NCBI GenBank assembly: GCA_017607445.1
Contig: JAEVHH010000002.1
Span: 7,098,001 to 7,162,000, forward strand
From: Histoplasma ohiense
Lineage: Eukaryota > Ascomycota > Eurotiomycetes > Onygenales > Ajellomycetaceae
Direction: 5' to 3'
DNA length: 64,000 nucleotides
Shown: positions 45,918 through 56,186 of the stretch, one piece after another
Layout: each line of letters starts with the position of its first letter
How positions within the stretch are numbered: position 1 is the first letter of the stretch
Translations under genes and position numbers: made by a program
The notes under the pieces: generated by a model
What the model saw: only the letters and a program-made list of their open reading frames with translations
The model's database searches: none
What the model was told of the DNA's origin: nothing

Positions 45918-46229
45918 CTGCCAATCTATCTACTGCTGCCAATCTATCGCCGCTGCCAACCTATCTATTGCTGCTAAGCTATCCCTCGCTGGCTATCCCT
46001 CGCTGCTAATCTATCCCTGGCTGCTAATCTATCCCTCGCTGCCAACCTATCTATCGCTGCCAATCTATCTATCGCTGCTAATCTATCGCTGCTAATCTAT
46101 CGCTGCCAACCTATCTACCGCGGCGAATCTATCTATTGCTGCCAACCAACCTACCTACCACTGCCAACCTATCTATCGCTGCCAATCTATCGCTGCCAAC
46201 CTATCTACCGCGGCGAATCTATCTATCAC
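45918..46229 (+). repeat. Minisatellite of CTGCCAATCTATC-type units
   Basis: About twenty imperfect, variable-length units built from GCTGCCAA/GCTGCTAA plus TCTATC, with higher-order copies (CTGCCAACCTATCTACCGC occurs twice). Internal stops rule out coding. Confidence 0.9.
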
Positions 46230-46341
46230 TATCATTACTAGTTCAAAATAGAACTAGAGCATAAACACACTAAACTTCTTTTGATAGGTAATGATTTTTG
46301 GTAACACTCATATCATTATATCATCTATATAGGGTAAATCA

Positions 46342-46387
46342 TGGTCCCATTTGGTCCCATTTTGTAAAATGGGACCAAATGGGACCA
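46342..46387. repeat. 46-bp palindrome with 22-bp perfect arms
   Basis: TGGTCCCATTTGGTCCCATT plus TT is followed by GT and its exact reverse complement. Each arm itself contains two GGTCCCA motifs. More GGGACC/GGGACT motifs follow to about 46540. Confidence 0.95.
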
Positions 46388-47246
46388 GAATCAGTAATTT
46401 ATAAGAAGAACATGACCTGGGACTAGATTTATAATATAAACAGTGTAAAGTGACTAATTTAAAAAACACTATATGGGACCAGGACTAAGAAATTTGATAA
46501 TGGGACTGAAGAAATATTTAGTCCCAGTCCCATGCATGGTCACACAGCCAGTCTAATCAACAAAATGAACAGAAAATCTCAGTCAGTCACAGTCTCAGAC
46601 AGCCTAGATATCTCAGTAGCAGACCTCAGTCTGTGTATGATATTAGAGTAACTTGATGATAGTGTGAGGTGAAATTGCATCTGAGAAGAAGAGAAAGTGA
46701 ATATGATCATCATATTGAAAACAGTTTCAGCTGCAGCACAGCTGGGCCAGATGACACTAGCAGTGAGATTCAAGAAAAAAGAGAGGATGAGCACAGCACA
46801 CACGAGACAAGAGAATTATGAGGAAAGAAAGAGAAAATAGAGATGATGAAGAGAGGATGTTTGAGCAGTGGGAGGAGGGGATTTATATAGTCCAGAAAGC
46901 AATGATGTTGTGCTAAACCTGATAAGGATAGTGCTAAACCATGGAAGGCAATTCCCCATGATACGGTATACCTAGGTAGTGTTCATCGTCCCTATTTTCC
47001 TTTCTACAAATTCCCTTGCCATACATTTGATGGGTTCTCTCTTACCCCCTACCACAGCAAGCAAAGTGTTTGAACGTTGCTTTATGACCCGTTTGACTGG
47101 ATTCCTCGCACAAAAATTTTGGTCACAGAGAAACTTGGGCTTAATTTTGGAAAACACACAATTTTATCAATATCGGATGAAGGTAAAACGGTGACTACGC
47201 GTGAATCTCCTAATACAAATATCACAGTCTTTGCAACTTTGTGAAT
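46388..47246. other. AT-rich region, probably transposon-derived
   Basis: Contains scattered GGGACCA/AGTCCCA motifs to 46540, then CAG/TCAG-rich sequence. No credible gene before the ATG at 47247. Confidence 0.4.
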
Positions 47247-48146
47247 ATGGCGGTGGGGAGATCAGTGAAGCAAAAAGGCCGATCACCGGTTGTAGGGCAG
47301 GAAGGTATCCCCCAAGGAGTCCGTGAATATCGTTTTCAAGGTGTTGCGAACATGGAGCGGGTGATTGAATCCCACATGGACCTTCTTAGCAATCAAAATA
47401 ACAGAGGGAAGGAGAAGTCGCTGTCCGCCTCGCAAGATGAATGTCCAAGTCAATTCATTGTTTTCGCTGGCGTTCCCTCAGACGTCCTCGAACACAACGC
47501 CATCGAGAAAAAATTTTCCTCCTATCACAAACAACTTAAAATCCTCGTCCTAAAAATGGTGCTACGCCAACACGAACGAGCCAGCCGGGTATTTGAAAGG
47601 CTGCTGCAGGATGCAATTAGACCAATGGGTCTTGAAGAGGAAATTGGCCTTGACGGTACAGCAAGAGTTCACGGCCTGCAAAGAGACAAGGAACCGGATT
47701 GTTCCTATCGTCCACGCATCCTGCCAGCTGGCAGAGCAACCAAATGGCCAAGCATGGTTGTCGAGGTTGCAAATTCAGACAGCCAGAATCAGGTTGATGC
47801 CGACGCACATTGGTGGTTGGAAAATTCAAATGGAGATGTCAAGATTGCTGTTACTATTTCAATCCAAAGAACAGGGACAAGGAGGATCACCATCCGACGA
47901 TGGGAGACCATCGGTCGTCCGACCAGAGCAAACCCATACAGAACCGTTATCAAACTCATGCAAGAGGTAAACATTGTTAGACAGCCTAATGGGTCGATAA
48001 CGACCACGGGCACGGCACCACTCAGATTGCCATTCGAAAAGGTGATGCTGCGCCGCCCCTCAATGCCACTAGAAGGTGATTTCCTTATCCTAGATGAGGC
48101 GCTGAAAGAGCTCGGGCAGGAGGTTTGGGAGGTTCAAGAGCAATGA
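47247..48146 (+). CDS. Fungal PD-(D/E)XK nuclease-like / Uma2-like protein
   Basis: Intronless, 299 residues from ATG 47247. The N-terminal half is helical and polar (HKQLKILVLKMVLRQHERAS). The core has KEPDCSYRPRILPAGRATKW, then PSMVVEVANSDSQNQVDADA, WWLENSNGDVKIAVTISI and a basic IRRWETI. The order Asp in PDxxY, then VxVEV, then a strand leading to VKI is that of restriction-endonuclease-like folds, and similar genes are numerous in Onygenales and some basidiomycetes. Asp (about 150) and Glu (about 172) of the presumed active site are present. Lys appears as the VKI lysine rather than directly after the Glu. Function unknown. It is in the repeat-rich island, so a mobile-element origin is possible. 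Confidence 0.65.
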   Translation: MAVGRSVKQKGRSPVVGQEGIPQGVREYRFQGVANMERVIESHMDLLSNQNNRGKEKSLSASQDECPSQFIVFAGVPSDVLEHNAIEKKFSSYHKQLKILVLKMVLRQHERASRVFERLLQDAIRPMGLEEEIGLDGTARVHGLQRDKEPDCSYRPRILPAGRATKWPSMVVEVANSDSQNQVDADAHWWLENSNGDVKIAVTISIQRTGTRRITIRRWETIGRPTRANPYRTVIKLMQEVNIVRQPNGSITTTGTAPLRLPFEKVMLRRPSMPLEGDFLILDEALKELGQEVWEVQEQ

Positions 48147-48443
48147 GAAACCAAGTGGAATCGGGTACAGATATGATTAATTACTCAGTGCATATTCCAT
48201 CTCAATTACCCCTGGGCTTGTATCCTCGCCAGTAAATGGCGACATTTTCGAGATGGGAAGTATGAGAAAGTGATACCATTGTTTCTTTGAGTGTCTATAA
48301 AAGTGTAATGAAGAAAACCACTGCTATCATTGCTTGTATATTGACTAGACTATTTACAATGACAGAGATCATGATTGCATTCACTTGTATTTTCTGCTCA
48401 AATCTTCAGCTAGTTTTCTGCTTCTTGAGCTCTTGTCTATATT
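48147..48443. other. Spacer with no recognised gene
   Basis: AT-rich, continuing into the gag-like relic on the minus strand. Confidence 0.35.
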
Positions 48444-48626
48444 TTAGAGTGAGAGCTCATCTTTTCTCTGTTCTTGTCTGTCCACAGATGACACAGTGTT
48501 CATGTGTGTGAGGGGTTTATTTGAAGTGATTACATTTGAACATTGATTCATGAAGTGCTCTGACTTGTCACAGTGTATGCAGACTTCTCTGACAATTTGA
48601 TTGATGACATTCTTTTCTGATTTCAA
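48444..48626 (-). pseudogene. Retrotransposon gag zinc-knuckle fragment
   Basis: The minus strand reads CIHCDKSEHFMNQC, a C-x2-C-x4-H-x4-C zinc knuckle, within a 60-residue open frame. The usual Gly before the His is Glu, a sign of decay. No RT or LTR is seen nearby. It is different in sequence from the knuckle at 42.3 kb. Confidence 0.65.
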
Positions 48627-48732
48627 TACATTCCTCGTTTTTTGATAACAAAATTATGGTCCACCAGTTTTTCCATTGCCAGTTTGTTTTCTAAACGTCC
48701 ATAGTTATACAGATGTATAAGGATCAATTTCC

Positions 48733-50427
48733 TCAGCCAGATTCCTCAGTGAGGGGGGTAGATTTGCTTTGGCGCCCTCTAAGCTCAAGATTGGGATGTC
48801 TGTTTTTTATATGCTGGTTTAAGTTCCAGGTCCTTGAAAACCCTTTCGTTGAGCGAGAACACTCCTTCACAGGACAGAAAATCTCCGCGACACGTCTGCG
48901 CTTCTGGGCAATGCTAGGAGATCCAGGAATTTCATCATCCGTATAGGATTCACCCAATCCCTCCTTCTCGACATATTCCCACGTTGGCAAGCGCTTCTTA
49001 TCCCTTTCGTTGAGCTCCAGTTTACCTTCGGTTAGAATGTTGAATGCCATGTCTTCTCCAAAAAGTTCAGAACAGCGCTTCGCTGTTCGCATGACGACCG
49101 ATGTTGGCCATCCTGACATCGAGGCAATACCAACTATATCACTCCAATCCCGTAAGCCTAATTTGGATTGTCTAGAACCAGGAGATCGGCTGCGAGAGCG
49201 TCGAGGAGTAATTGACCTTGTTCGTTGGGGATTCTTCACGCGTGATTTGGAACTAGAGACATCAGGTAGCTCGATGTCTCCTCCGTGGTCTGATGTAACG
49301 GGAGGGTCCGTATTCATGGGCGCATTGCGTGGCCGTTTTATGCCTCGGGAGCCCGATCTGCCGCGGCGAGATATGACCCGTGATCTTGACACAGATCTCG
49401 AAGTTAAATCGTCCTCGTGTTCTGTTTCATGCTCGCTGTGAGACAAATCCACAGTTGAAACATAGGCTTGCCGGGCGTGATGTAAGCTCATAAGGATATT
49501 GTCAAAGTCGCTGAGAATGTGCCGTGCTGTTGGCCGGAGCATAGATCTCGACTTGTCATCATCCGCCTGGACGACTGGTCGGAATTGAATGTTGGGGTGT
49601 ACGGCAATGTCCTTATCAGATTCATCTACGCCTGTGCTTATGGAACCGCCAGTATTAGTCCCGGGAGCCATTTTTGTGTGCCTGTTGCGAACACGAGGCT
49701 GTTGCTTTTCCCACGATCGAGATTCGAATCTTTCTTTCGAGGTTTTTAACATTTGGGCAATGAGGCACTCTTCTAACTCTGCACTAGGTCGTTCGTCGGA
49801 TGGGCCAGATATATTCCAGATGTCAGAGTCGTCTCTCGGTACATGTACATCTCCTCTTGGCACTTCGTCTGTAGGTAGAGGCCATGCAGTCCATTGCTTT
49901 GTTGGTACGAATTGTGAAGTCTTGTCTTCTTCGCTTTTAGACTGTGGCTCTTGATTCAGCTCCGAATTTTGAGATTTAATTCTCATCGCTCTCCTTTTGA
50001 GTGCGAAGGCATTGAATAAATGAATGGACAGATCTCGGGCACGGAGTGCTTCTAAAGAATTTATTTCGTGTCTTTCTTGTCGTGTTTTGGCACGCCAGGT
50101 TGACGGAGGACCAGGATATCTGTTTGGTCTTTCCGGTACAGGAGAATCTCTTGATGAATCGTAATCATCCTCTCGTCCAGATTGCTGGTTTTCCTCGTGC
50201 TCATCCACATTGCTGTCCGAATCGGAGAGTTTGCCATCATTGGTGTAGTAAGTTCCGTCATCAGAAACTTCTGTTTCTGGAGAATATTGTCCAGAAATCA
50301 TGTCCCCTTCATCTTCAAGAACCTCAGCATCTGGAACTCTTGAAGCGATTTCCAACCCTTGTTGATATGGTGGCGGGCTTGTGGATGAGGGTCGTAAATC
50401 TGGCCATTGCGAACTCGACATTGACAT
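48733..50427 (-). CDS. RRN9: RNA polymerase I initiation factor Rrn9-like
   Basis: Intronless, 564 residues. An acidic N-terminus precedes the RRN9 domain (PSTWRAKTRQERHEINSLEA, then RDLSIHLFNAFALKRR, then QWTAWPLPTDEVPRGD). LRPTARHILSDFDNILMSLH follows in the middle. A Ser/Arg-rich stretch (RSRSPGSRQSK) leads to a SANT-like segment (WSDIVGIASMSGWPTSVV). The C-terminus has a C2H2 finger, C-x4-C then H-x4-H (FCPVKECSRSTKGF ... HIKNRH). In yeast Rrn9 belongs to the UAF complex that recruits Pol I to rDNA. Filamentous-fungal versions are longer with this finger. Same strand as, and 607 bp downstream of, NOP7, also a ribosome-biogenesis gene. The first ATG is used; a second lies two codons on. 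Confidence 0.8.
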   Translation of the reverse strand: MSMSSSQWPDLRPSSTSPPPYQQGLEIASRVPDAEVLEDEGDMISGQYSPETEVSDDGTYYTNDGKLSDSDSNVDEHEENQQSGREDDYDSSRDSPVPERPNRYPGPPSTWRAKTRQERHEINSLEALRARDLSIHLFNAFALKRRAMRIKSQNSELNQEPQSKSEEDKTSQFVPTKQWTAWPLPTDEVPRGDVHVPRDDSDIWNISGPSDERPSAELEECLIAQMLKTSKERFESRSWEKQQPRVRNRHTKMAPGTNTGGSISTGVDESDKDIAVHPNIQFRPVVQADDDKSRSMLRPTARHILSDFDNILMSLHHARQAYVSTVDLSHSEHETEHEDDLTSRSVSRSRVISRRGRSGSRGIKRPRNAPMNTDPPVTSDHGGDIELPDVSSSKSRVKNPQRTRSITPRRSRSRSPGSRQSKLGLRDWSDIVGIASMSGWPTSVVMRTAKRCSELFGEDMAFNILTEGKLELNERDKKRLPTWEYVEKEGLGESYTDDEIPGSPSIAQKRRRVAEIFCPVKECSRSTKGFSRTWNLNQHIKNRHPNLELRGRQSKSTPLTEESG

Positions 50428-51034
50428 TTTTGCCCTAGCTCAAAGTGAGGAGCCAAATTCCCAGGTAAAATGTGGATATGGAGGATGAGAACAATGAATA
50501 GTTCTCCATACTTCTCGTTTTAGCCAGCGTGATCAACAACGGTCCGTGGTGTAGCCAGAAACGATGCCAGTGGTGTCAGACCAACAAAAGTGACAGAATT
50601 TACAATAAACATGAAAAAAGAAACCAAGACTTGTGAAGGAACCGATACACATAGGTATACAGTGGTTTTTCTTCTTCACCTTTTGATATTTTATTCTCTC
50701 CTAACCTTGGAACCTTGGGAAAAGTTTGTAAATATCACGTGATTAAAAGTATTTTCGGCAAGCCGGCTTGGCAGAGTGGGCCATCCCGAACCGGATTTAT
50801 CAGGACAAGATCGTATTCAAGTAAGATTTATTAACTATGAGGTTTCGACTATCCAAGCTCAAATTCCAAATAATAAAATTAAACTCCTACAAAGGTATTT
50901 TCACCGATATCCGGACAAAATTGCCTGATGTGGCAGTCGGGTATTTGCTAATTCACAGGTACTATTCTAAGAACTTGGAGAAGCGGCCACAAAAACCACA
51001 TGGGAACATCAATCCCAATCAAAAGACTTTTCGC
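50428..51034. other. Intergenic between NOP7 and RRN9
   Basis: Contains TCACGTGATT near 50738 and no gene. Expected to hold the RRN9 promoter and NOP7 3' UTR. Confidence 0.4.
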
Positions 51035-53248
51035 CTACTTCTTTTTAAGACCTTGTTCGATCTTTCTCCGCTTCTGCCTCAGTTTTTCTGCTTCTGCATC
51101 CTGCTTCTTGTTCGAGTAAATCATTTTATCTAGCAGCTTGCGCTTCTTACGGCTCATCATCATCTTCTGGCGTTCGAGCTCCTCCTCTTCTTTCTTTTTC
51201 TGGGCCGCCCGTTTCTTAGCTAACGGTGCTTGTTGCTTTTTGCCCTTAATGGTTCCACTCTCTGCTTGACTGGAGGCCGAAAATGGAAGCCCGGCCGCCT
51301 CAGCTTCTAGTTCCTTCTGGTGTTGCGAGCGAGCTTTCTCCTCCTCGTCTTCTGACTCGGAACTCATATCTTCATCCTGGTCAAACCCTTCGAATTTATC
51401 GGCACCATCACCGTCATCGCTACTTTCGTCCGTATCTTCTGCCATTGCAATGTCCATTCCGCCATTAACTGACTCATCACCGGATGTGTTTTCATCTCCA
51501 GAGTCACGAGCCAGGTTAGCAAGCAATTCTTTGCTCTGTTTCGACTTAGTGCTTTCTTCCTCACTTTCTTTCTGTTCATCGTCTTCATACTCTTCTGCTT
51601 CAGCAGCTCGTTCAGCCTCACCCTCCTCTTCTTGGTCAGCCAGGCTGGCTCTTGGGTCGTAACCACGCTTGGAGGGCTTTACCCATGGGCTCAGATGCGG
51701 TGGGAGTGTAGCACCAGGGGCATAAAGGTCAGGGCGCAGAAGCTTTCCTTCGTTGATGCAATCCCAAACCCATTGTGGTTGGATATATGTCCGGCCAGGG
51801 ACTCTGGTTCCCGGTCTTACACTTGGGGCGGCTTCGGTTCCGTCTTCGGGGTTCTTAGGTAATGGGGGAAGTGAGGCCTGGGGGAGTTGTGGACGGTCAA
51901 CTATTTGGTGGGTTATGCGAGCGTCTAGCTCGTCATGTGTAAATGCACCATCTCCAAGAACGCTATCCCACCCTATGCGCTTGCAGCCGAACGAACGCAA
52001 CAAGAACTCAAGAGGTGCCCGAGGAGCCTCCCGAGAGATATAAAAGGTGAATGTCGCAAATAATGAACCTACTTCATCGCCACTGATTTGTGGTTGTGGT
52101 AAGCTATCAGCTTCAGGGGCAATTGGTTCGAATTTGTCGATGGCCTCAGTGTTATCTTCCCGGTCTTCGGTCGATTGGTCTGTGGGCTCTGTATCGAGTT
52201 GGGTCTTTTCGAGTATGTTGTCGACCTTAGCCTGGAGTTCTTTTGAGGTAGTCGCCACTTTCTCAGCACTCCCATTCGGTTGCTGCGAAGTCTCAATAGC
52301 CTTGTGCGCCTCTCCAAAATAGCGTCCTTCTAACGTGAAGGCTGCGAGCTCAGCGCCGCGTTCATCGCTAGACTTATCAAACTTTGGTGGGTAAACCAAA
52401 CCGATTGAGGTGTAGAGTTTATAATTGACAAACCCAAGCAGCGTGGTGTAGAACTCTACGAAAGTGCCCATAATCCGATAGTCCACGTCCCCGGTAACTC
52501 TTTGAACAAATCGATAGGGTACCAGCCACATTATATCCTGCCCTAGAATTGTAGCTTGGTAATATATTCCTTTAATTGAGAGGAATGATTTTCGGAGAGA
52601 ATTGGTAGCAATCAGATAATGCTGGAATTCATGACACAGTCGCTGGCAGAGGGTAATGGTCTTAGACGGAACGGAGGTCGTCGAGGGTAGATTGGCAAAC
52701 AAAAACAGGAGCGACAAAGCATCATCCAAATCCCGAAGCGCATCTATAAATGTTGGATACCGTTCCTTGATAATGTGATCGAGGGAGAGTTTCGGTGCAT
52801 TATTTTTCTCAAGTCTCGCGGCATTTCCAACTTCTCCGCGACCGAGAGCCCTGGCGATCTTCTTGGAAAGGGCCTTTTGTTCCCGGAATTTCTTGAGTAA
52901 AGGCTCGTGAAGGAGGTACTGAATGTCTCTTGTATAATAGAAGGTAGTGCTTGGGGTCGCTGATTTCGAGGCTTTCTTTTTGTTTCGCGGCTCACGGGGA
53001 TAGATACCTAGCATAAAAATTAGACAACCAAATCATGCATATAAAAGAGATGAAAGCCCTTACCCTTGAAAATACATAATCTTCGGAAATCAGGGAGAGA
53101 AATCTGTAGTTTGCGAACTGCCTGAGTTCTGGTGATGAAATTTTTCGCTTGACCAGACGTGCCTGTTGAACAAATAGCGTTAGCAACCTCACCCGGTATG
53201 AAACCAGAACAATAGGAGTTCGGTACCCTTCTTTTTTATTTTCCCCAT
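51035..53248 (-). CDS. NOP7: Pescadillo homologue Nop7/PES1
   Basis: Exons 53248-53227 (22 bp), 53162-53064 and 53007-51035 give 697 residues. The start [20 protein letters not shown] is the family's invariant N-terminus and confirms the tiny first exon. The pescadillo domain covers residues about 5-300 ([46 protein letters not shown]). The BRCT domain is at about 350-480 ([20 protein letters not shown] ... [12 protein letters not shown]). The tail is acidic, then Lys/Arg-rich coiled coil. Nop7 works with Erb1 and Ytm1 (PeBoW) in nucleolar 60S maturation. It is divergent from the PIG-U gene with a 274-bp shared upstream region. Confidence 0.95.
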
Positions 53249-53522
53249 TTTTTATATCGGAATTGCTCGAATTGCGACGAAGACTTGGTGTTTCCGACGT
53301 TGGGCTTAGGCGCTGGAAAAAAAAAAAAAGTTGTGCGGGAGTCGGAGAAAAGCTCGATGTGGCCCGTGCGTCAACATCTTCCAGCTGCAACCATCGAAGT
53401 TGATGCGTGGGGACGCTTGCAAGGTCATGAATAGGAAATCAATCAACCCTGATGACCCCAAGCTCCTGGCATTTTGTTTACTGCCATAGAACTATGAACT
53501 TCTATCTCGATTTCTGTTCATA
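53249..53522. promoter_or_regulatory. Divergent promoter NOP7 / PIG-U
   Basis: 274 bp between two ATGs pointing outward. It contains a 13-A run near 53319. I saw no PAC or RRPE ribosome-biogenesis box. Confidence 0.5.
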
Positions 53523-55051
53523 ATGCCGGTCGATAGAAGAAAACTTTGTGTATTTGGAGGTGCAATCACTCTCCGCATTCTTCTATTTACTCTGTTTCCG
53601 ACTCTCCCAGACCTGCTTACAGGTCGAGTGGAAGTTTCTACGCCAGTCAGCAGCTTTAAGAGGCGTAAGTTGAAGCCGTGTTCCCACATGAATGTGAGTA
53701 ATTGCTGAGTATAGCTGTGTATTGCGAGTCCAAAGTCCAAGAAGGTGTCTTTTTATACACCCGAAAGGTCAGCCCGTATGACGGTGGAGTTTATCACCAG
53801 GTGCGTACTTTCAAAAATATAACAGCCAATACAATGAGCGACAATCTAATGCGCTCTTGCACAAGGCCCCGATTCTTTTGCCGATATTTTCACTCCTCCC
53901 GCAGTCTGCCAGCTATCCTCTTCTCGCCGGTTTGGTTTACGTCCTTCTCGATCTTCTCAACGCCGCGGCTTTGATAAGCATATCGGATTCCGGTGAATCT
54001 GTGGTGTCGAGACTTTACACGTCTACACGGAAACATATTCGATGGGATGGAGTCTCTATTGCTGCAGGGTATGTTTGAGATAGTAGATTCATGGCGGACG
54101 AAATATTCAAAACGCAAGCTAATTTCTTTATAGTTACCTATTTAATCCATTTGTAATCGCGACATGTCTGGGCCGATCAACCAACAGTTTCACCAATTCC
54201 GCAATCCTATATGCTATTTCGAATGCGGTTACGGGTAATACCTTCAACTCCGTGCTCGCGCTGGGATTCGCTTCGTATCTATCACTCTATCCTGCTCTCC
54301 TATACCCGCCGCTCATTCTCCTCTGCTACGATCGAAACGTATCACGTGTGAAATTCACAGGCGGTTCTTTCGGCTACGCGCTAAGATATTTTCTTCTTTT
54401 TGTCACGATTGTCGTGGCACTCCTCTATATGTCTTACATTCTTACTGGTAATTCATGGGAGTTTATATCTGCAACTTATGGGGTTCAGCTGCTGGTACCT
54501 GACTTGACACCAAACGCTGGCCTTTGGTGGTATTTCTTGATTGAGATTTTCGATCCGTTTCGAGAATTTTTCCTGGGAGTTTTCTGGTTGCATCTGGCAT
54601 CATATGTTGGAGCCTTCACCGTGAGGATGAGGACGCAGCCTCTCTTTGTGATCACCTCATTCCTTGGGGTATGTTCGATTTTCAAACCATACCCCAGCAT
54701 TTCTGACGTATCCATCTATTTTGCTCTTCTGCCACTCTACCGCCATGTCTTCCCATGTACGTATTCCCTTTCTCCCTCTTCTTTTTCCACATACCTGCTA
54801 ACATAATCATAGTAATGCGTTATACGTTTTTCGCCGTTGCTGTTTTGCTATATGCTACACTTCTCGGCCCAATATTCCACCATTTATGGATATACGCTGG
54901 CTCGGGCAACGCCAATTTCTTCTACGCAATAACTCTAGTCTGGAGTCTAGGGCTCTCGATTCTCGTTGCAGATTCGATATTCGCTGTCCTTCGTGACGAG
55001 TGGGAGAAGAGCAGACCAGACATGAAAGGAAAATATGCAAAGCAGATCTAA
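53523..55051 (+). CDS. GAB1: GPI transamidase subunit PIG-U (Gab1/Cdc91)
   Basis: Exons 53523-53664, 53736-53800, 53866-54068, 54134-54756 and 54813-55051 give 423 residues with consistent phases. A multi-spanning ER membrane protein with about eight or more hydrophobic segments. Family blocks are readable: EGVFLYTRKVSPYDGGVYHQ, GYLFNPFVIATCLG, LWWYFLIEIFDPFREFF (the most conserved patch), and FKPYPSISDVSIYFALLP. PIG-U is needed by the GPI transamidase complex to attach GPI anchors, and may bind the lipid. The acceptor of intron 2 (TGCACAAG) is weak, but the joined HQAPILLPIF fits the family. Confidence 0.93.
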
Positions 55052-55106
55052 CAGCCTTTGTGGCAAGCGTCCAACACTCTTGGTGACGAACCAACTAGCT
55101 TTACCC

Positions 55107-56186
55107 TCACCACACAACACCGATATCATTCATGTCATTCTTCATTGTCGTTTGTGTATTGGCAATGTCCTTAGATAATATCATATAATCATATTCCCTG
55201 GTATGCCCATTCCTGAGTTTCATCGGTTTGGGAGAAAACTCATCTTCCGCATATCCCAGCCGTTCATAAAAGCGAATAGCGGGCCCATTGGCCTTAAAAA
55301 CCGTTAACATGGTCTTTTGCAACCCAATGTTCCGTCCTATCTCCTCATAATAGCCAAGAAGTATCTTCCCCAATCCCCTGTGCTGTAACTCCGGTACAAG
55401 GTGAATTTCGTAGCAATATAGTACTTCAATTTCATCTTCGTATGTAACCATGAAGGACAGAAATCCCCCAAGCTCCCGCCTGCCAGTTTCAGGAGTTCGT
55501 GACTTCTCATCCATGTGTATGAAGGACACTGATTCGGTAGCAGGAGGACAAGTAGTTGGAGTGGTGTTACGGACCAGAAGCATATACCGCATATCCAGAA
55601 GTTTCATTTCGTTTTTCTTCTTCGCAGGTGACCATCCAGTGGTTGAATGTTTGTACATCTCCGAGCTGGTAAGCTTCACAAGCAAAAAGCATGACTCGAG
55701 ATCGGTCTTTGATATCGAGGTCGATGAGTGTATTTCAATTGAATAGGTTTCGTATAGTTCCTGGCCATTAACGACCGGTGTTCGGCAGGGAACTGATATA
55801 GTGAAGTCCCGGATTCGAACGGGTATGTAGCGATTGATAAAATCTTCAAGTGAGAGCGCATTCACGCATTCGACCAGCGGCACTATTTTTACTGGAGGTT
55901 TTTGCTCATCGGAAAAAGTCGGCCGGTGTGTCAGATAGTTTTGTTAATCAGTTAATACAAACGGAAGGCTTGATCATGACTTACGCGACTCGGGATGCCT
56001 CCGCCGTGATTCTTCAGTTTTACTACCCCTATCAGACACACCATTCTCGTTCTCTCGGGGAGCATGGGTCGTCTCCATGCCATTGATATCTGAAACTTCT
56101 GTGGCTAACGCACTTGTCTTCTTTCTTGAAAATGCCGCTGTAGTTTTTCTTATCCTACTGTCACGCACTCTCCGAAGGACAGACAT
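55107..56186 (-). CDS. NAT4: Histone N-alpha-acetyltransferase Naa40/Nat4
   Basis: Exons 56186-55985 and 55882-55107 give 325 residues. The GNAT fold is clear: DLESCFLLVKLTSSEMYKHS, TGWSPAKKKNEM, then FLSFMVTYEDEIEVLYCYEI, the acetyl-CoA loop LQHRGLGKILL (Q/R-x-x-G-x-G) and KTMLTVFKANGPAIRFYERL plus GYAEDEFSP. These match NatD, which acetylates the N-terminal Ser of histones H4 and H2A. A basic N-terminal exon (RRVRDSRIRKTTAAFSRKK) likely aids nuclear entry. It is longer than yeast Nat4 (285) through this extension and a linker. Tail-to-tail with PIG-U, only 55 bp between stops. Confidence 0.9.

Noticed and set aside
45918..46229. CRISPR-like repeat array
   Set aside because: Units are contiguous with no unique spacers, in a eukaryotic nuclear context. 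A minisatellite.
46388..46803. Minus-strand ORF with a hydrophobic start at 46579-46803
   Set aside because: Short, low-complexity, in repeat-like sequence, no promoter or family evidence.
49010..49954. Long + strand ORFs inside the RRN9 region
   Set aside because: Antisense shadows of RRN9, without domain features.
50738..50743. CACGTG cores as a shared regulon
   Set aside because: They occur in spacers, in the TRIM LTRs and near 54345 inside coding sequence, so chance occurrence is likely.
51450..52322. Ser-rich + strand ORFs inside NOP7
   Set aside because: Antisense of the acidic and repetitive NOP7 tail, which naturally gives open Ser/Leu-rich frames.
54485..54715. Minus-strand ORF inside PIG-U
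   Set aside because: Antisense shadow of a conserved coding exon.
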